Below are positions 53,877 through 62,942 of a stretch of 64,000 nt of DNA, piece by piece. A program made the position numbers and the translations under genes. Positions within the stretch are counted from its first letter, which is position 1. Each line of letters opens with the position of its first letter. Location of the stretch: positions 27,399-91,398 of the forward strand of contig JAKPGL010000030.1 in assembly GCA_029550925.1 (NCBI GenBank), given 5' to 3'. The stretch comes from Planctomycetota bacterium. GTDB lineage: Bacteria > Planctomycetota > Planctomycetia > Pirellulales > Thermoguttaceae. Under the pieces are notes generated by a model. The model was given only the letters and a program-made list of their open reading frames with translations. It had not been told where the DNA came from and did not search any database.

Positions 53877-56800
53877 TTATGGATTTTTCCCTTCCTTGCC
53901 AGGAGGTTCTGGCCGCAGGAGGACCTCCAGGACGGTGCGGGTGGCGGAGTCGTCGGCTTTGCCCCAGAGGAGCCACAGGCGCTGGCCGTCGCTTACTAGC
54001 GGCCCGACCAATGGTTTGGGTTCGGCGGGCGTTTGGACAAGATATTCCCCCAAGGGCAAACCCCGGTCCGAATCGACCCAAACTAGTAGGATTTTCGGTT
54101 GTTCTCGGTTCGGGTCAGCCGGTGGTTTTACCTTCGCATAAAGCAGGCCGCCGGGCGGGCCGCACAGAACGGCCTCCTGCCGACCGGGCGTGTCGTGCCG
54201 CCAAAGCACCCGGCCTGTTTCCGCATCCAAAGCCGCCAGCCCTTCGATCGTTAGCACGATCAGTTTCCCCCGCTGCAAGCCGACCAGGCCGACCAGTTCG
54301 CTCAAACTGGTCCTCCACCGGCGACGACCGGTCCCCAGATCGATGCATTCGACGCTCCATACGCCCGGCTGGGTCGCATAGACCCATCGGTTCTGGATGA
54401 TCGGCGGCGATGGTTTTTGCACTAGCCAAAGCCGGGCCTCGTACATCCCTCGACCGGGCGGCGGGACCCAGGTTTGCCGACGCGCCCACGCCAGCCGACC
54501 GGCCAAATCGCAACAAAAAACCACCCCCGCCGCCGTGGCTACGATTCGGTCGTCCTGCACGGCTGCCTGGCACCAAACGGTCGGCTCGGAATAGCTGCGG
54601 AACTCAAGCAAGGGGAAACGTCGTTGGATGCGTCCGGCGGCGGGATCGAGACGCAGCAGGCTCAGGATGTTTTTCTGTCCTTCGATGGCCCGGACGGTAA
54701 AGACCCAGACGGCCTGGTCGGCCCAGAGGGCGTCGCTGGCGATGTAGTCGTCGCCGCTGGTGCTCCAGAGGAGCCGACCGCTTGACCGTTCCAGGGCCGC
54801 CAGTTCATGCACACCGTCGATGGCCCGGCGCAGGAGCACCATATCTTTTGCCAGCACTGGGGGGACGGCCAGCAGGGGCCAAGGTCGAGCCGCCGACGGC
54901 AGATGCCGCCAATGCCGCCACACCAACCGACCGCCGGCAAGGTCGAAGGCCAGATGTTCGCATCGGCTGGTGATGATGAGGAACGGATCGGCCAAGAGGG
55001 CCGAGGTTTCCCGACCTGCCCAATCCAGTTCGCCGGCGGAGACGAAATCTGGTTTTTTGCTGCCGCCTTCGGCGACCAGCACTTGGCGAACGGCCAAAGG
55101 CTCGTTTTGCGAGGGCGGCGGCGGGGGGCATTGGGGGTGGTCGGCTGGGCTGACCAAAGGGTGCAGGGCGGACCGAACCCGGACCAAATCTTCCACCAGT
55201 TGCGAGAAGTTTTCGACCGGTTTGGGAGGGGCGTTCGGCTGGCCTGGTTGGCCGACGTCAAGGACCAATGGCTGGACGGGGCTGTCCGGCAGGGTCTTGC
55301 CTTCCAGGGCCAGAGACAGTTCCAGTCGGGCCTGTAACTGGCCCTTTTCTTGCGGATCGGCCTGCTGGAGGGCATGGCGGTAATGTCCGGCGGCTTCGGC
55401 GAATCGGCCGGCGGCCAGGGCACGGTCGCCCAACCACCGGCGGGCCTGGAGGGCAGCCTTGGTACCGGCAAACTGGATCGTGATCATTTCTACCGCATCC
55501 CCGTCGCCTGCTTGGACGGCCTGCTGGAACCGGAGCATCCCCCGCGGGCCAAACTCTTCCTCCATCTGACGGCGCAACAGCGGCATTTGGTCCATCGCCT
55601 GGGCCGCCGCCGCCCCGAGAGACAACAAAAGCTGCGGGTCTTCGCTGTCGGGCAATAGGCCTTCCAAAGCGGCCCGGCTCACCCCCTGGAGCACCAGACA
55701 GGCTTCCCGCAGTTGCTCGTTGGCCAGGGCGGCTTCCCATTCGGTTTTCACGTTGTAGGCTTCCCGGCCCCATTGTTCCAAAAGAGCGGGGCGGTAGTCG
55801 ATCTGCTGGACAGGCGGCCGATCCGGCGCTACGGGCAACCGACGCCGGGCGGCCATCTCCTCCGCCATACGGATCAGATGTTCCGTTTGCCGATTCCAGG
55901 GCGGTTCCCGACGGAAAAGCGACTCCGGCCTGGCCCGAAACCGCATCTGCTGGCACAAACCGGCCGCATCCGTCAGGCGATCCTCGCTCAAGGCCCGTAC
56001 CAGTTCATACCAAACAAGCCGTTCCAGCACCGGCGGCCAATCCCGCTGGGGCCAAAACGACGTAAGAATAACCCTGCGACGCAAAAGAGGATAGATAGAG
56101 GCGATTTGCAGGTCTTCGGCCCGCCGGGCTAGCCGGTCGTAGCAGGCGGCCAACTGCTCCGCAGCAGCCCAATCGCTGGCGGCTGGGAAAAAGACAGCCA
56201 ACTGCTCCAAAAACCGAAGCCCCTCTTCCACCTGGCCGACTTGGTCCACCACTTCGCGGGCCAGTTGGTAGAGCATTTGCGGCCCCCAGCCGGGAATGGG
56301 GCCTACCGTTAATGTATATACCGTCCATGCCCGCCGCCACTGCTCCAGGGGGACATCCGGCGGTCGGCAGGCTGACAGACGCTTTTCCCACTCCTCAGGG
56401 TTGGACGCCTTAAACACATGGTCCGGCGAGTTTGGGTCTATGTTCTGCGCTACTTCAGCCGTCTTTTGCCGAAGCTCCGCCGGCACAAGCGATTCCAAAA
56501 GGTCCAACCGCTGGACGCTCAGGTTCCGGAGCCGAACGCTCCGCTCCTGCTGGCCGTCCCAGCAAAAAAGACCAATCTGGGTGATCGGCTGGCCGATGCG
56601 GACCTCTTCCGGCTCGGTTTGGCTCCAGAGTCGGCCATCCGGACTGGTGAATAATTTCACCACACCGGCGCCATGCACCAGGCGAAACCACCGGGCACCC
56701 TCGATCCACGGCGTAGGCCGACGCGGCTCATACTGCCGGTCGATCTCCCGATGCCAACCGGGAACCAAGGCGAAGGTGGTTCGGCCCGTGGCGCGGTCTC

Positions 56801-57899
56801 GGAAAAAGCTCAATCGGGCCAGGACTTCGCCGTTAGCGCCTGCCCAGAGGATGCCTGTGCCAGGCTGGGGGGCGTCTATCTGAAACGTCCATTGGTACAT
56901 GCCGGCCGGCGTGATCGGGGCCATCGTCTGCACATCGCCGCTGCGGGCCTGGGCCGACCACTGCACCCCGCCGTCTTCCATCGCCCCGAAGCGGGCCTTC
57001 TCTTGCGGGCCGGTTTGCCAGGCCAATCGGGGTAGGTCGATCGGGATGCTTAGAGAGGAAAGCGGGGACCGATCGAGCGGCCAATGGTCTTGCGGCGGCC
57101 CATCAGCCACCCGAAACAGGGCAATCCCTCGCACCAAGGCCCGACCGTCCAGATACACTTCCTGCGGCGGGTCGGTAAATGGCAGGCTCACCAACGCCGC
57201 GTCGCCCCGGGCCAGGGTCAATCGGCCTTCATGCCAGTAGAGGGCGATGGTCCCCACACCGGTTCGGCGGTATCGGCCTTGATCGGTCGCCCACAGTTCG
57301 AGCGATTCGGGCCGGGGTTGATTCCCAGTTCGCCGGCTCGTAAAGGCCGCCCAAGTCTGATGAAAATCTGGATAATATCGAAAACTGACGCCATCCCGAC
57401 CAGCCCACACATGGATCTGAATTGAAACGTTCTCTCTTTCCACCAAGCCCAGCCGAAGAGCTGTGCCCGGCTGCCAGGTAGGCTGCAACCGCCACAGGCC
57501 CACCAGTCGGCAGGAGCGTTCTTCCTGCCAACGGGCCTGTTCGATGCGGGCCTCCTGACCGGTTACAGGGGCAAGGAGGGCCAGCAGGTCTTTTTCCTCG
57601 GGCCACGGCTGGTGGAGATAAAAATCGTCGAAGCAAACTTGGGCAAACGAAGGCGGCGGAGCTTCACCATCCGTTTTCAGAGGGCCGGAGCCTGATGGAT
57701 CGAACTTCTCGGCCGTCGTCGGGACGTTCTTCGAGGCGTTGGCCGGGTCGGCTGCTGTCGGCGCTGCTGGGCTTGCCGACCATACCAGTCCCCCGATCAT
57801 CGCCCAGAATCCCCAACGCCCCAACCAACCCCGGCGCCTTTTGGCCGGGCTTTCCGTTTCGGCGACATAAGGGGACTGCATATTCAGAAGGAAACTCAT
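53877..57899 (-). CDS. Giant secreted protein with beta-sandwich, TPR-like and PQQ-repeat parts
   Basis: 1340 residues. A hydrophobic segment (WGFWAMIGGLVWSASPAAPTAA) serves as signal or anchor. Residues ~330-470 look like a LamG-type beta-sandwich (GTGILWAGANGEVLARLSFF, WFRLVHGAGVVKLFTSPDGRLW). A long helical middle holds TPR-like units (FAEAAGHYRHALQQADPQ). The C-terminal ~350 residues are a PQQ-type beta-propeller (VWVFTVRAIEGQKNILSL, LIVLTIEGLAALDAETGRVLWRHD, GGLLYAKVKPP). Such proteins occur widely in planctomycetes and may act as envelope scaffolds. A typical enzyme motif is missing. No clear ribosome site precedes the ATG. Confidence 0.7.
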   Translation of the reverse strand: MSFLLNMQSPYVAETESPAKRRRGWLGRWGFWAMIGGLVWSASPAAPTAADPANASKNVPTTAEKFDPSGSGPLKTDGEAPPPSFAQVCFDDFYLHQPWPEEKDLLALLAPVTGQEARIEQARWQEERSCRLVGLWRLQPTWQPGTALRLGLVERENVSIQIHVWAGRDGVSFRYYPDFHQTWAAFTSRRTGNQPRPESLELWATDQGRYRRTGVGTIALYWHEGRLTLARGDAALVSLPFTDPPQEVYLDGRALVRGIALFRVADGPPQDHWPLDRSPLSSLSIPIDLPRLAWQTGPQEKARFGAMEDGGVQWSAQARSGDVQTMAPITPAGMYQWTFQIDAPQPGTGILWAGANGEVLARLSFFRDRATGRTTFALVPGWHREIDRQYEPRRPTPWIEGARWFRLVHGAGVVKLFTSPDGRLWSQTEPEEVRIGQPITQIGLFCWDGQQERSVRLRNLSVQRLDLLESLVPAELRQKTAEVAQNIDPNSPDHVFKASNPEEWEKRLSACRPPDVPLEQWRRAWTVYTLTVGPIPGWGPQMLYQLAREVVDQVGQVEEGLRFLEQLAVFFPAASDWAAAEQLAACYDRLARRAEDLQIASIYPLLRRRVILTSFWPQRDWPPVLERLVWYELVRALSEDRLTDAAGLCQQMRFRARPESLFRREPPWNRQTEHLIRMAEEMAARRRLPVAPDRPPVQQIDYRPALLEQWGREAYNVKTEWEAALANEQLREACLVLQGVSRAALEGLLPDSEDPQLLLSLGAAAAQAMDQMPLLRRQMEEEFGPRGMLRFQQAVQAGDGDAVEMITIQFAGTKAALQARRWLGDRALAAGRFAEAAGHYRHALQQADPQEKGQLQARLELSLALEGKTLPDSPVQPLVLDVGQPGQPNAPPKPVENFSQLVEDLVRVRSALHPLVSPADHPQCPPPPPSQNEPLAVRQVLVAEGGSKKPDFVSAGELDWAGRETSALLADPFLIITSRCEHLAFDLAGGRLVWRHWRHLPSAARPWPLLAVPPVLAKDMVLLRRAIDGVHELAALERSSGRLLWSTSGDDYIASDALWADQAVWVFTVRAIEGQKNILSLLRLDPAAGRIQRRFPLLEFRSYSEPTVWCQAAVQDDRIVATAAGVVFCCDLAGRLAWARRQTWVPPPGRGMYEARLWLVQKPSPPIIQNRWVYATQPGVWSVECIDLGTGRRRWRTSLSELVGLVGLQRGKLIVLTIEGLAALDAETGRVLWRHDTPGRQEAVLCGPPGGLLYAKVKPPADPNREQPKILLVWVDSDRGLPLGEYLVQTPAEPKPLVGPLVSDGQRLWLLWGKADDSATRTVLEVLLRPEPPGKEGKNP

Positions 57900-57934
57900 C
57901 GGTCGAACAGCTCTAGCAAGTCTCGGGCAGCGGA

Positions 57935-58882
57935 TCAGGAGGCCTTTTCCGGGACGGCCTTGGCATAGACCGCCTTGAGGTAATCACGGGCTTTGGCCAG
58001 GGCTTGGCTCATCGAGTCGGGTTCCGGCTCTCCGTGCATGAACGGATTCACATACCACGGATAGCCTATCTTCGCCAAGGCGGCCATCCAGGGAGTAAAA
58101 TCGGTGGGGCCAATGCCGGGCAATTGTTGCACTCCTGAGGCGTGTTGCCAGGCGTAGAAAAACAGCAGTTGCTTTCCGGCGGCCAGAATCGCCTCTTCGA
58201 CCTTTTCGCCCCGAGCCTGCACATGGTAGGGCGCCAGGGCAATGCCGATCCGCCCGTGCCGATTCAATTCCACAAACGCCTTGATCGAGTCGATCGAGTC
58301 CAACAGGGCATGGCCGTGGTTTTCGATGGCGATGTAGGAGTTATATTTTTCGGCCAAGTCGGCTTCTGGCTGGAGGGATTCTAGGAAGGCTTTCATGCGG
58401 CTGGTAAGTTCCTGGGGCTGACAGGGGGCGGTGCTACCGCGCACGGCCACGCCGCCGCCCGCTTTGCCTAACAGCTCGGCGTATGTTCGGTATCCGCCCG
58501 CATAGACCGAGAAACTATAGAGTTTCAGCCGATGTTTGGCCAGTAGTTCTTGCAAGCCGCCCGGCCCGAGCCGTTTTTGTACGTCGTCCAGATGGGGACA
58601 GCCGGCATGTGCGGACCAAATGTCAATCGCTTCAAATCCCAACCCAGCAATCCGCTCGCAGGCCTTTTCAATCGGCAGGCTCATAAAGTGGATCGACGAA
58701 GTGGACAGCTTCATGGGCCAGCGGCCAGCAGATTCCTGGGCGGCTGTAACCCTCTGGGCGGCGGCCTGAGAAACGCCGAAGACCGTTTTTGTCCCGGCCA
58801 GGACAGTTAGTCCGGCCGAGGCGGCCCCGGCCAAAAACCGCCGCCGAGTTACTGGGGACCCCAAAGGCTTTCGAAGATTCAT
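57935..58882 (-). CDS. Tat-exported TIM-barrel sugar epimerase/isomerase-like protein
   Basis: 315 residues. The leader TRRRFLAGAASAGLTVLAG is a clear twin-arginine signal. The barrel shows FEAIDIWSAHAGCPHL, LKLYSFSVYAGGY and YIAIENHGHALLDSIDS, the last carrying the metal-binding Glu of the xylose-isomerase-like (AP endonuclease 2) family. Likely a divalent-metal keto/aldo-sugar epimerase acting outside the cytoplasm, consistent with the exported Gfo/Idh/MocA set. AGGAG lies ten bases before the ATG. It sits 35 bases upstream of the PQQ-repeat gene on the same strand, so they may be co-transcribed. Confidence 0.87.
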   Translation of the reverse strand: MNLRKPLGSPVTRRRFLAGAASAGLTVLAGTKTVFGVSQAAAQRVTAAQESAGRWPMKLSTSSIHFMSLPIEKACERIAGLGFEAIDIWSAHAGCPHLDDVQKRLGPGGLQELLAKHRLKLYSFSVYAGGYRTYAELLGKAGGGVAVRGSTAPCQPQELTSRMKAFLESLQPEADLAEKYNSYIAIENHGHALLDSIDSIKAFVELNRHGRIGIALAPYHVQARGEKVEEAILAAGKQLLFFYAWQHASGVQQLPGIGPTDFTPWMAALAKIGYPWYVNPFMHGEPEPDSMSQALAKARDYLKAVYAKAVPEKAS

Positions 58883-58994
58883 CCGACAAAACTCCTGGCA
58901 AAAAGGTTTTTCCGAGGAGATAGCCGTTTCGCTTCAGTTTGGACTACTCGGCAGGCCAAGTCAAGGTATAACATTTGATTAAACGATACGGATG

Positions 58995-59300
58995 GCGTAA
59001 CGCCGTCTGTTAGCCGACAATGTAACGCCGACTGTCAAGTCGGCAATTACTCAGCCTGGACAGGCTAAGTTACGTAACGCCGGCTGTTTAGCCGGCGCGT
59101 TACTCAGGCTGGACAGCCTAAGTTACGTAATGTCGGCTGTTAGCCGACAATGTAACGCCGACTGTCAAGTCGGCAATTACTCAGCCTAGACAGGCTAAGT
59201 TACGTAACGCCGACTGTTTAGCCGGCGCGTTACTCAGGCTGGACAGCCTAAGCTACGTAATGTCGGCTGTTAGCCGGCGATAAACCAGCCGGGACAGACT
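58995..59300. repeat. Hairpin repeat array 1 (about 2.3 x 130-bp unit)
   Basis: A composite unit repeats with a 130-base period (TGTAACGCCGACTGTCAAGT at 59021 and again at 59151). Each unit contains four short hairpins: GCCGACT-GTCA-AGTCGGC, AGCCTG-GA-CAGGCT, GCCGGCT-GTTT-AGCCGGC and TGTCGGCT-GTT-AGCCGACA, joined by GTTACGTAA-type spacers. It lies in the divergent region between the epimerase gene and the 3' end of the agmatine deiminase gene. Confidence 0.85.
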
Positions 59301-59303
59301 GGG

Positions 59304-60482
59304 TTAGAGGCGCGTGGGTTGTTGTTGCGTCAGGCAGTGGAGGGTACCCAGTCCAAGGACAAGATCCACAGCGTGAATGCCGACGACGGGCCGATCCGGG
59401 AACAGCTCGGCCAGGATGCCCAGGGCGAGCCGATCGGCCGGGTCGTTGAAGGTGGGGACCAGCACGGCGGCATTGGCGATGTAGAAGTTGGCGTAGCTGG
59501 CCGGCAGGCGTTCGTTGCGGAAATAGAGCGGCTGGGGCATGGGCAGACGCACCACGTCGAGTTTGGCGCCGTCGGCAAGTCGGGCGTCTTGAAGCCGCTC
59601 GGCGTTCTCGGCCAAAGGACGATAGTTTTCATCGGCCGGATCGTCGCATTGGACTAGGACGACCGTCGTAGGATTGACAAATCGGCACAGGTCATCGACA
59701 TGGCCATGGGTATCGTCGCCGGCAATGCCTCGGCCAAGCCAGATGACATGCTCTGCGCCGAGCCAATCTCGCACGGCCTGCTCAACGCCTTGCCGATCCA
59801 GGCCGGGATTTCGGACCTGCACTTTTTGATCCAGGTAGCACTCTTCGGTGGTAATGAGGGTGCCTTGGCCGTTGGCGTCGATACCGCCGCCTTCCAGGAC
59901 AAAGGGGCGATCGCCGACCCTGGCCTCAAAAAGGGGCAGACCCAGAGTTTTAGCGGCCCAGACCGGCACCTGCCGATCCAGCCGCCAATTCGGATACTTT
60001 GCCCAGCCGTTGAAATGAAACTGCACGATGGCCAAATCGGCCTGGATTGTTCCCCGCTCCTCCGACGAAGGTGTTCCCAAGCGGCTTTTGTCAGCAGGGG
60101 CATGGCGGGCACGCTGCGGGGCGACCGGGCGGGCTGGACCAACGGGTTGGCCGGGCAGACGGCGAACGAAGATCGGCCCCGCATCCCGTAGCCAAGACCT
60201 GTTGGTCTTTTTGCGGAAGAATTCCACCTGGTCGAGATCAGCACGGGCGGCTGAAAGTATCCGCCGGGCACGCATTTCGACCTCCGCAGAGCCGACCAAA
60301 ATCCGCACCTTTTCGCCCGGCGCGATTTTTCGCACAATCTCGCCGTAAACCCATTCGACCACACGGAGTTTTCCGGGCCAGTCGGTCGGTTCCTGCGGCC
60401 AGGCGATCCAGGTGGCCTCGTGCGGCTGCCATTCGGCGGGCATGGTAAAGCCCAGGTGGGCGGGGGGCACAGTCGGTTTCAT
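59304..60482 (-). CDS. aguA: Agmatine deiminase
   Basis: 392 residues from the ATG; the track start six codons earlier is a TTG. Family motifs: PAEWQPHEATWIAWPQ, SWLRDAGPIFVRR, FVLEGGGIDANGQGTLITTEECYLD, GHVDDLCRFV and the terminal GTLHCLTQQQP with the nucleophilic Cys. It hydrolyses agmatine to N-carbamoylputrescine and ammonia on the route to putrescine. Cytosolic. A ~30-residue Pro/Arg-rich insertion (about residues 115-145) follows the RRLPGQP segment. Hairpin arrays lie on both sides. Paralogous to the membrane-anchored deiminase at 44.6-46.0 kb. Confidence 0.92.
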   Translation of the reverse strand: MKPTVPPAHLGFTMPAEWQPHEATWIAWPQEPTDWPGKLRVVEWVYGEIVRKIAPGEKVRILVGSAEVEMRARRILSAARADLDQVEFFRKKTNRSWLRDAGPIFVRRLPGQPVGPARPVAPQRARHAPADKSRLGTPSSEERGTIQADLAIVQFHFNGWAKYPNWRLDRQVPVWAAKTLGLPLFEARVGDRPFVLEGGGIDANGQGTLITTEECYLDQKVQVRNPGLDRQGVEQAVRDWLGAEHVIWLGRGIAGDDTHGHVDDLCRFVNPTTVVLVQCDDPADENYRPLAENAERLQDARLADGAKLDVVRLPMPQPLYFRNERLPASYANFYIANAAVLVPTFNDPADRLALGILAELFPDRPVVGIHAVDLVLGLGTLHCLTQQQPTRL

Positions 60483-60744
60483 GGCGTCTTTTTTTCTCAA
60501 CCCAGACGGAAAATCTTATCAGCCCTTGATTGAATCAAAAGCACCGGGGTTCGGGAAGGAGGAGCGGAACGCTGCCAGGGCCAAATTGCCCCCTGGTCTC
60601 TTGGCCAAAACCCCCTTGTCTTAGGGAGATTTTTTCTTTACGATTCTTTCATCGAGCGGGGCTAGGGACTACGCTAGTGAGGACGTGGTTGCCGCGGGCA
60701 TGTGCGGTGAATCGAACGTTAGGGGCTTGCCCAGGCTGGCGTGT

Positions 60745-60860
60745 TTTACCGTATGGACAGCCGGCGTTACGTAGCTTAGGCTGTCCAGCCTGAGCAATCG
60801 CCCTCTAACAGAGGACGTTACATCGCCGACTTGACAGTCGGCGTTACGAAAGGCGGCGTT
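60745..60860. repeat. Hairpin repeat array 2
   Basis: Contains TTAGGCTGTCCAGCCTGAG, CGCCCTCTAACAGAGGACG and GCCGACTTGACAGTCGGC hairpins joined by GTTACGTAG and GTTACATC, the same building blocks as arrays 1 and 3. It ends about 30 bases before the CDF gene and would fall in its leader. Confidence 0.8.
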
Positions 60861-60886
60861 ATCGGTGGTACAGGAGCCGAGGATTT

Positions 60887-62314
60887 ATGGAGTTTTTTGG
60901 GCAGGAAGATACCGGCGGGAGAGCTCGTCGGGAGAAATTTTGGGCGGCGGTCAGTTCTCTGGTCGCCGCAGTTTTTTTGACTGCCGTCAAGTTGGGGGTC
61001 GGCCTGTGGACCAATAGTTTGGGGATATTATCCGAGGCGGCCCATTCGGCGTTGGACCTGATGGCGGCGGCGATGACGGTTTGGGCGGTACAGATTGCCG
61101 GCCAACCCGCCGACAGTCGGCACACCTACGGCCACCAGAAGGTAGAAAACCTTTCGGCGCTATTCCAGACGGTTTTGCTTTTGGCCACATGCGGGTGGAT
61201 TGTCTATGAAGCGGTTCATCGGCTTGCGGCGGCGGAATCGCCGGAGGTGAAGGCCAACGTGTGGGCGTTTGGGGTGGTGCTCATGTCGATCGGGGTGGAT
61301 TGGTCTCGAAGTCGGGTTTTAGCGCGGACGGCTCGGAAACATCACAGTCAGGCCTTGGAGGCCGACGCTTTGCATTTTACCACCGACATTTTTTCTTCGT
61401 TGGTGGTGCTCTTGGGGCTGGTGGGGGTGGTTGTAGCAGACCGGGGCGGGCCGGCTTGGTTAGTCAAGGCGGACGCCACGGCTGCTTTGGCGGTGGCGGT
61501 GTTGGTGATAGGGTTGAGCATGCATCTGGCCAAAAAGGCCATTGATGAACTTTTAGACGCCATTCCTGTCGGGTTACAGGCCCAGGTACGAGAAGCCCTC
61601 CTGCAATCGCCCGGCGTGGTGGAAGTGGATCAGGTCCGATTGCGACGGAGCGGGGCGAAAATCTTTGCCGATCTGACGATCCGGATTCAGCACACCGCCA
61701 CCTTAGAACAAGCGCACCATCTGGCCCATCAGGCCGAGGAGGCTGTCCGAAGTCTGTTGCCGGGCGCCGATGTCGTCGTCCATGTGGAACCGATTCCAGG
61801 CAGTGCGGGCGACCTGGTGGGGACCGTTCGTGCGGCGGCCGACCGACATGGCTTGGCCGCCCATGCCATTCGGCTAGTAGAACAACAGGGTCAGCAGACG
61901 TTGGAACTCCATCTGGAAGTGCCGCCGGAACTGAGTCTGGAACAAGCCCATGAGCAAGCTACCGCCTGCGAAAATGAGCTCCATCAGACCCTGCCCGCAG
62001 TAGCAAGGATTGTTTCGCATCTGGAGCCTTCCAGCGGCGGCCATCCGACCCAAGCCCTGCCTCCACAGGCCGAAGAGACCGAACTGCTCCGAATGGTCCA
62101 CCAAGTTGTGGAAACGTACGCCCCCCAGGCCCATGGACACGATCTGCAAGTGCTCCGCTCGGCGGAGGGAATTTCCGTTTCGTTTCATTGCACGTTGCCC
62201 GGTCAGACCGGCATCCGGGAGGCCCACGATCTGGCCGAGATGTTGGAAAAACATCTCCGAAGCCTCCTGCCCGGCTTAGGGCGGGTGGTGATTCATGTGG
62301 AGCCGGAAACCTGA
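60887..62314 (+). CDS. Cation diffusion facilitator transporter with three C-terminal repeats
   Basis: 475 residues versus about 300 for a typical CDF protein. Transmembrane segments start at SLVAAVFLTAVKLGVGL, with metal-site residues in SEAAHSALDL and DSRHTYGHQKVE and a second site at HSQALEADALHFTTDIFSS. After helix 6 come three similar cytoplasmic domains of ~75 residues, each with a helix-strand plan ending in a HVEP or HLEP motif (VVVHVEPIP, IVSHLEPSS, VVIHVEPET). CDF proteins export Zn, Fe, Mn or Co by proton exchange, and one such domain normally forms the dimer. CAGGAG precedes the ATG. A cupin gene follows after 135 bases. Confidence 0.9.
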   Translation: MEFFGQEDTGGRARREKFWAAVSSLVAAVFLTAVKLGVGLWTNSLGILSEAAHSALDLMAAAMTVWAVQIAGQPADSRHTYGHQKVENLSALFQTVLLLATCGWIVYEAVHRLAAAESPEVKANVWAFGVVLMSIGVDWSRSRVLARTARKHHSQALEADALHFTTDIFSSLVVLLGLVGVVVADRGGPAWLVKADATAALAVAVLVIGLSMHLAKKAIDELLDAIPVGLQAQVREALLQSPGVVEVDQVRLRRSGAKIFADLTIRIQHTATLEQAHHLAHQAEEAVRSLLPGADVVVHVEPIPGSAGDLVGTVRAAADRHGLAAHAIRLVEQQGQQTLELHLEVPPELSLEQAHEQATACENELHQTLPAVARIVSHLEPSSGGHPTQALPPQAEETELLRMVHQVVETYAPQAHGHDLQVLRSAEGISVSFHCTLPGQTGIREAHDLAEMLEKHLRSLLPGLGRVVIHVEPET

Positions 62315-62449
62315 GGGGAGACCAGTCCGCAGGTTGTTCCGGGCCACAGGGCCGCCTCTCCCCGGGTTGTTTGCCCGATGATACCCGCCCCCTAACGAGG
62401 GCGGTTTCTCAAAACCGTACCAAAAAGAACTACCCCAGGAGAAATCCCT

Positions 62450-62785
62450 ATGGAACACGTGATTCTTGGGTTTTCCGATTGCAATCGGCGCAGCCCCTTT
62501 CCGGGGGTTACCATGCATACGTTTGAGGGGCAACACATGACCCTTTCGGTCGTAGATATGCAGCCGGGGGCGGTCATCCCCCAGCATCAGCATCCGCACG
62601 AACAGATCGGCTATATGGTCCAAGGCGGCGGGGTGTTTCGCATTGGTGCGGAGACCTACCAGGTCCAGGCAGGCCAAATGTGGCGGATCCCTGGCAATAT
62701 GCCGCACGAGGTAACTGCCGGCCCAGAAGGCCTGCGGGCCATCGACGTCTTCTACCCGGTCCGGGAAGACATGCGCCCAGCGTAA
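62450..62785 (+). CDS. Small cupin-domain protein
   Basis: 111 residues. Cupin motif 1 is PGAVIPQHQHPHEQIGYMVQ with the HxH and Glu ligands, and motif 2 is GQMWRIPGNMPHEV with the fourth His. Single-domain metal-binding cupins of this size are often sensors or sugar/oxalate-type enzymes; function here unknown. AGGAG precedes the ATG. It is probably co-transcribed with the CDF gene, suggesting a metal-related role (inference). Confidence 0.88.
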   Translation: MEHVILGFSDCNRRSPFPGVTMHTFEGQHMTLSVVDMQPGAVIPQHQHPHEQIGYMVQGGGVFRIGAETYQVQAGQMWRIPGNMPHEVTAGPEGLRAIDVFYPVREDMRPA

Positions 62786-62942
62786 CTTAGCCTGTCCAGG
62801 CTGAGTAACTTAGCCTGTCCAGGCTGAGTAGCTTGGCCTGTCTAGGCTGAGTAACTTAGCCTGTCTAGGCTGAGTAGCTTGGCCTGTCTAGGCTGAGTAA
62901 CTTAGCCTGTCTAGGCTGAGTAACTTAGCCTGTCCAGGCTGA
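62782..62942. repeat. Hairpin repeat array 3a: seven 23-bp tandem units
   Basis: Seven consecutive copies of GTAACTTAGCCTGTCCAGGCTGA or close variants (GTAGCTTGGCCTGTCTAGGCTGA). Each contains an AGCCTG/CAGGCT stem with a two-base loop. There are no unique spacers, so this is not CRISPR. It starts at the cupin stop codon. Confidence 0.9.
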
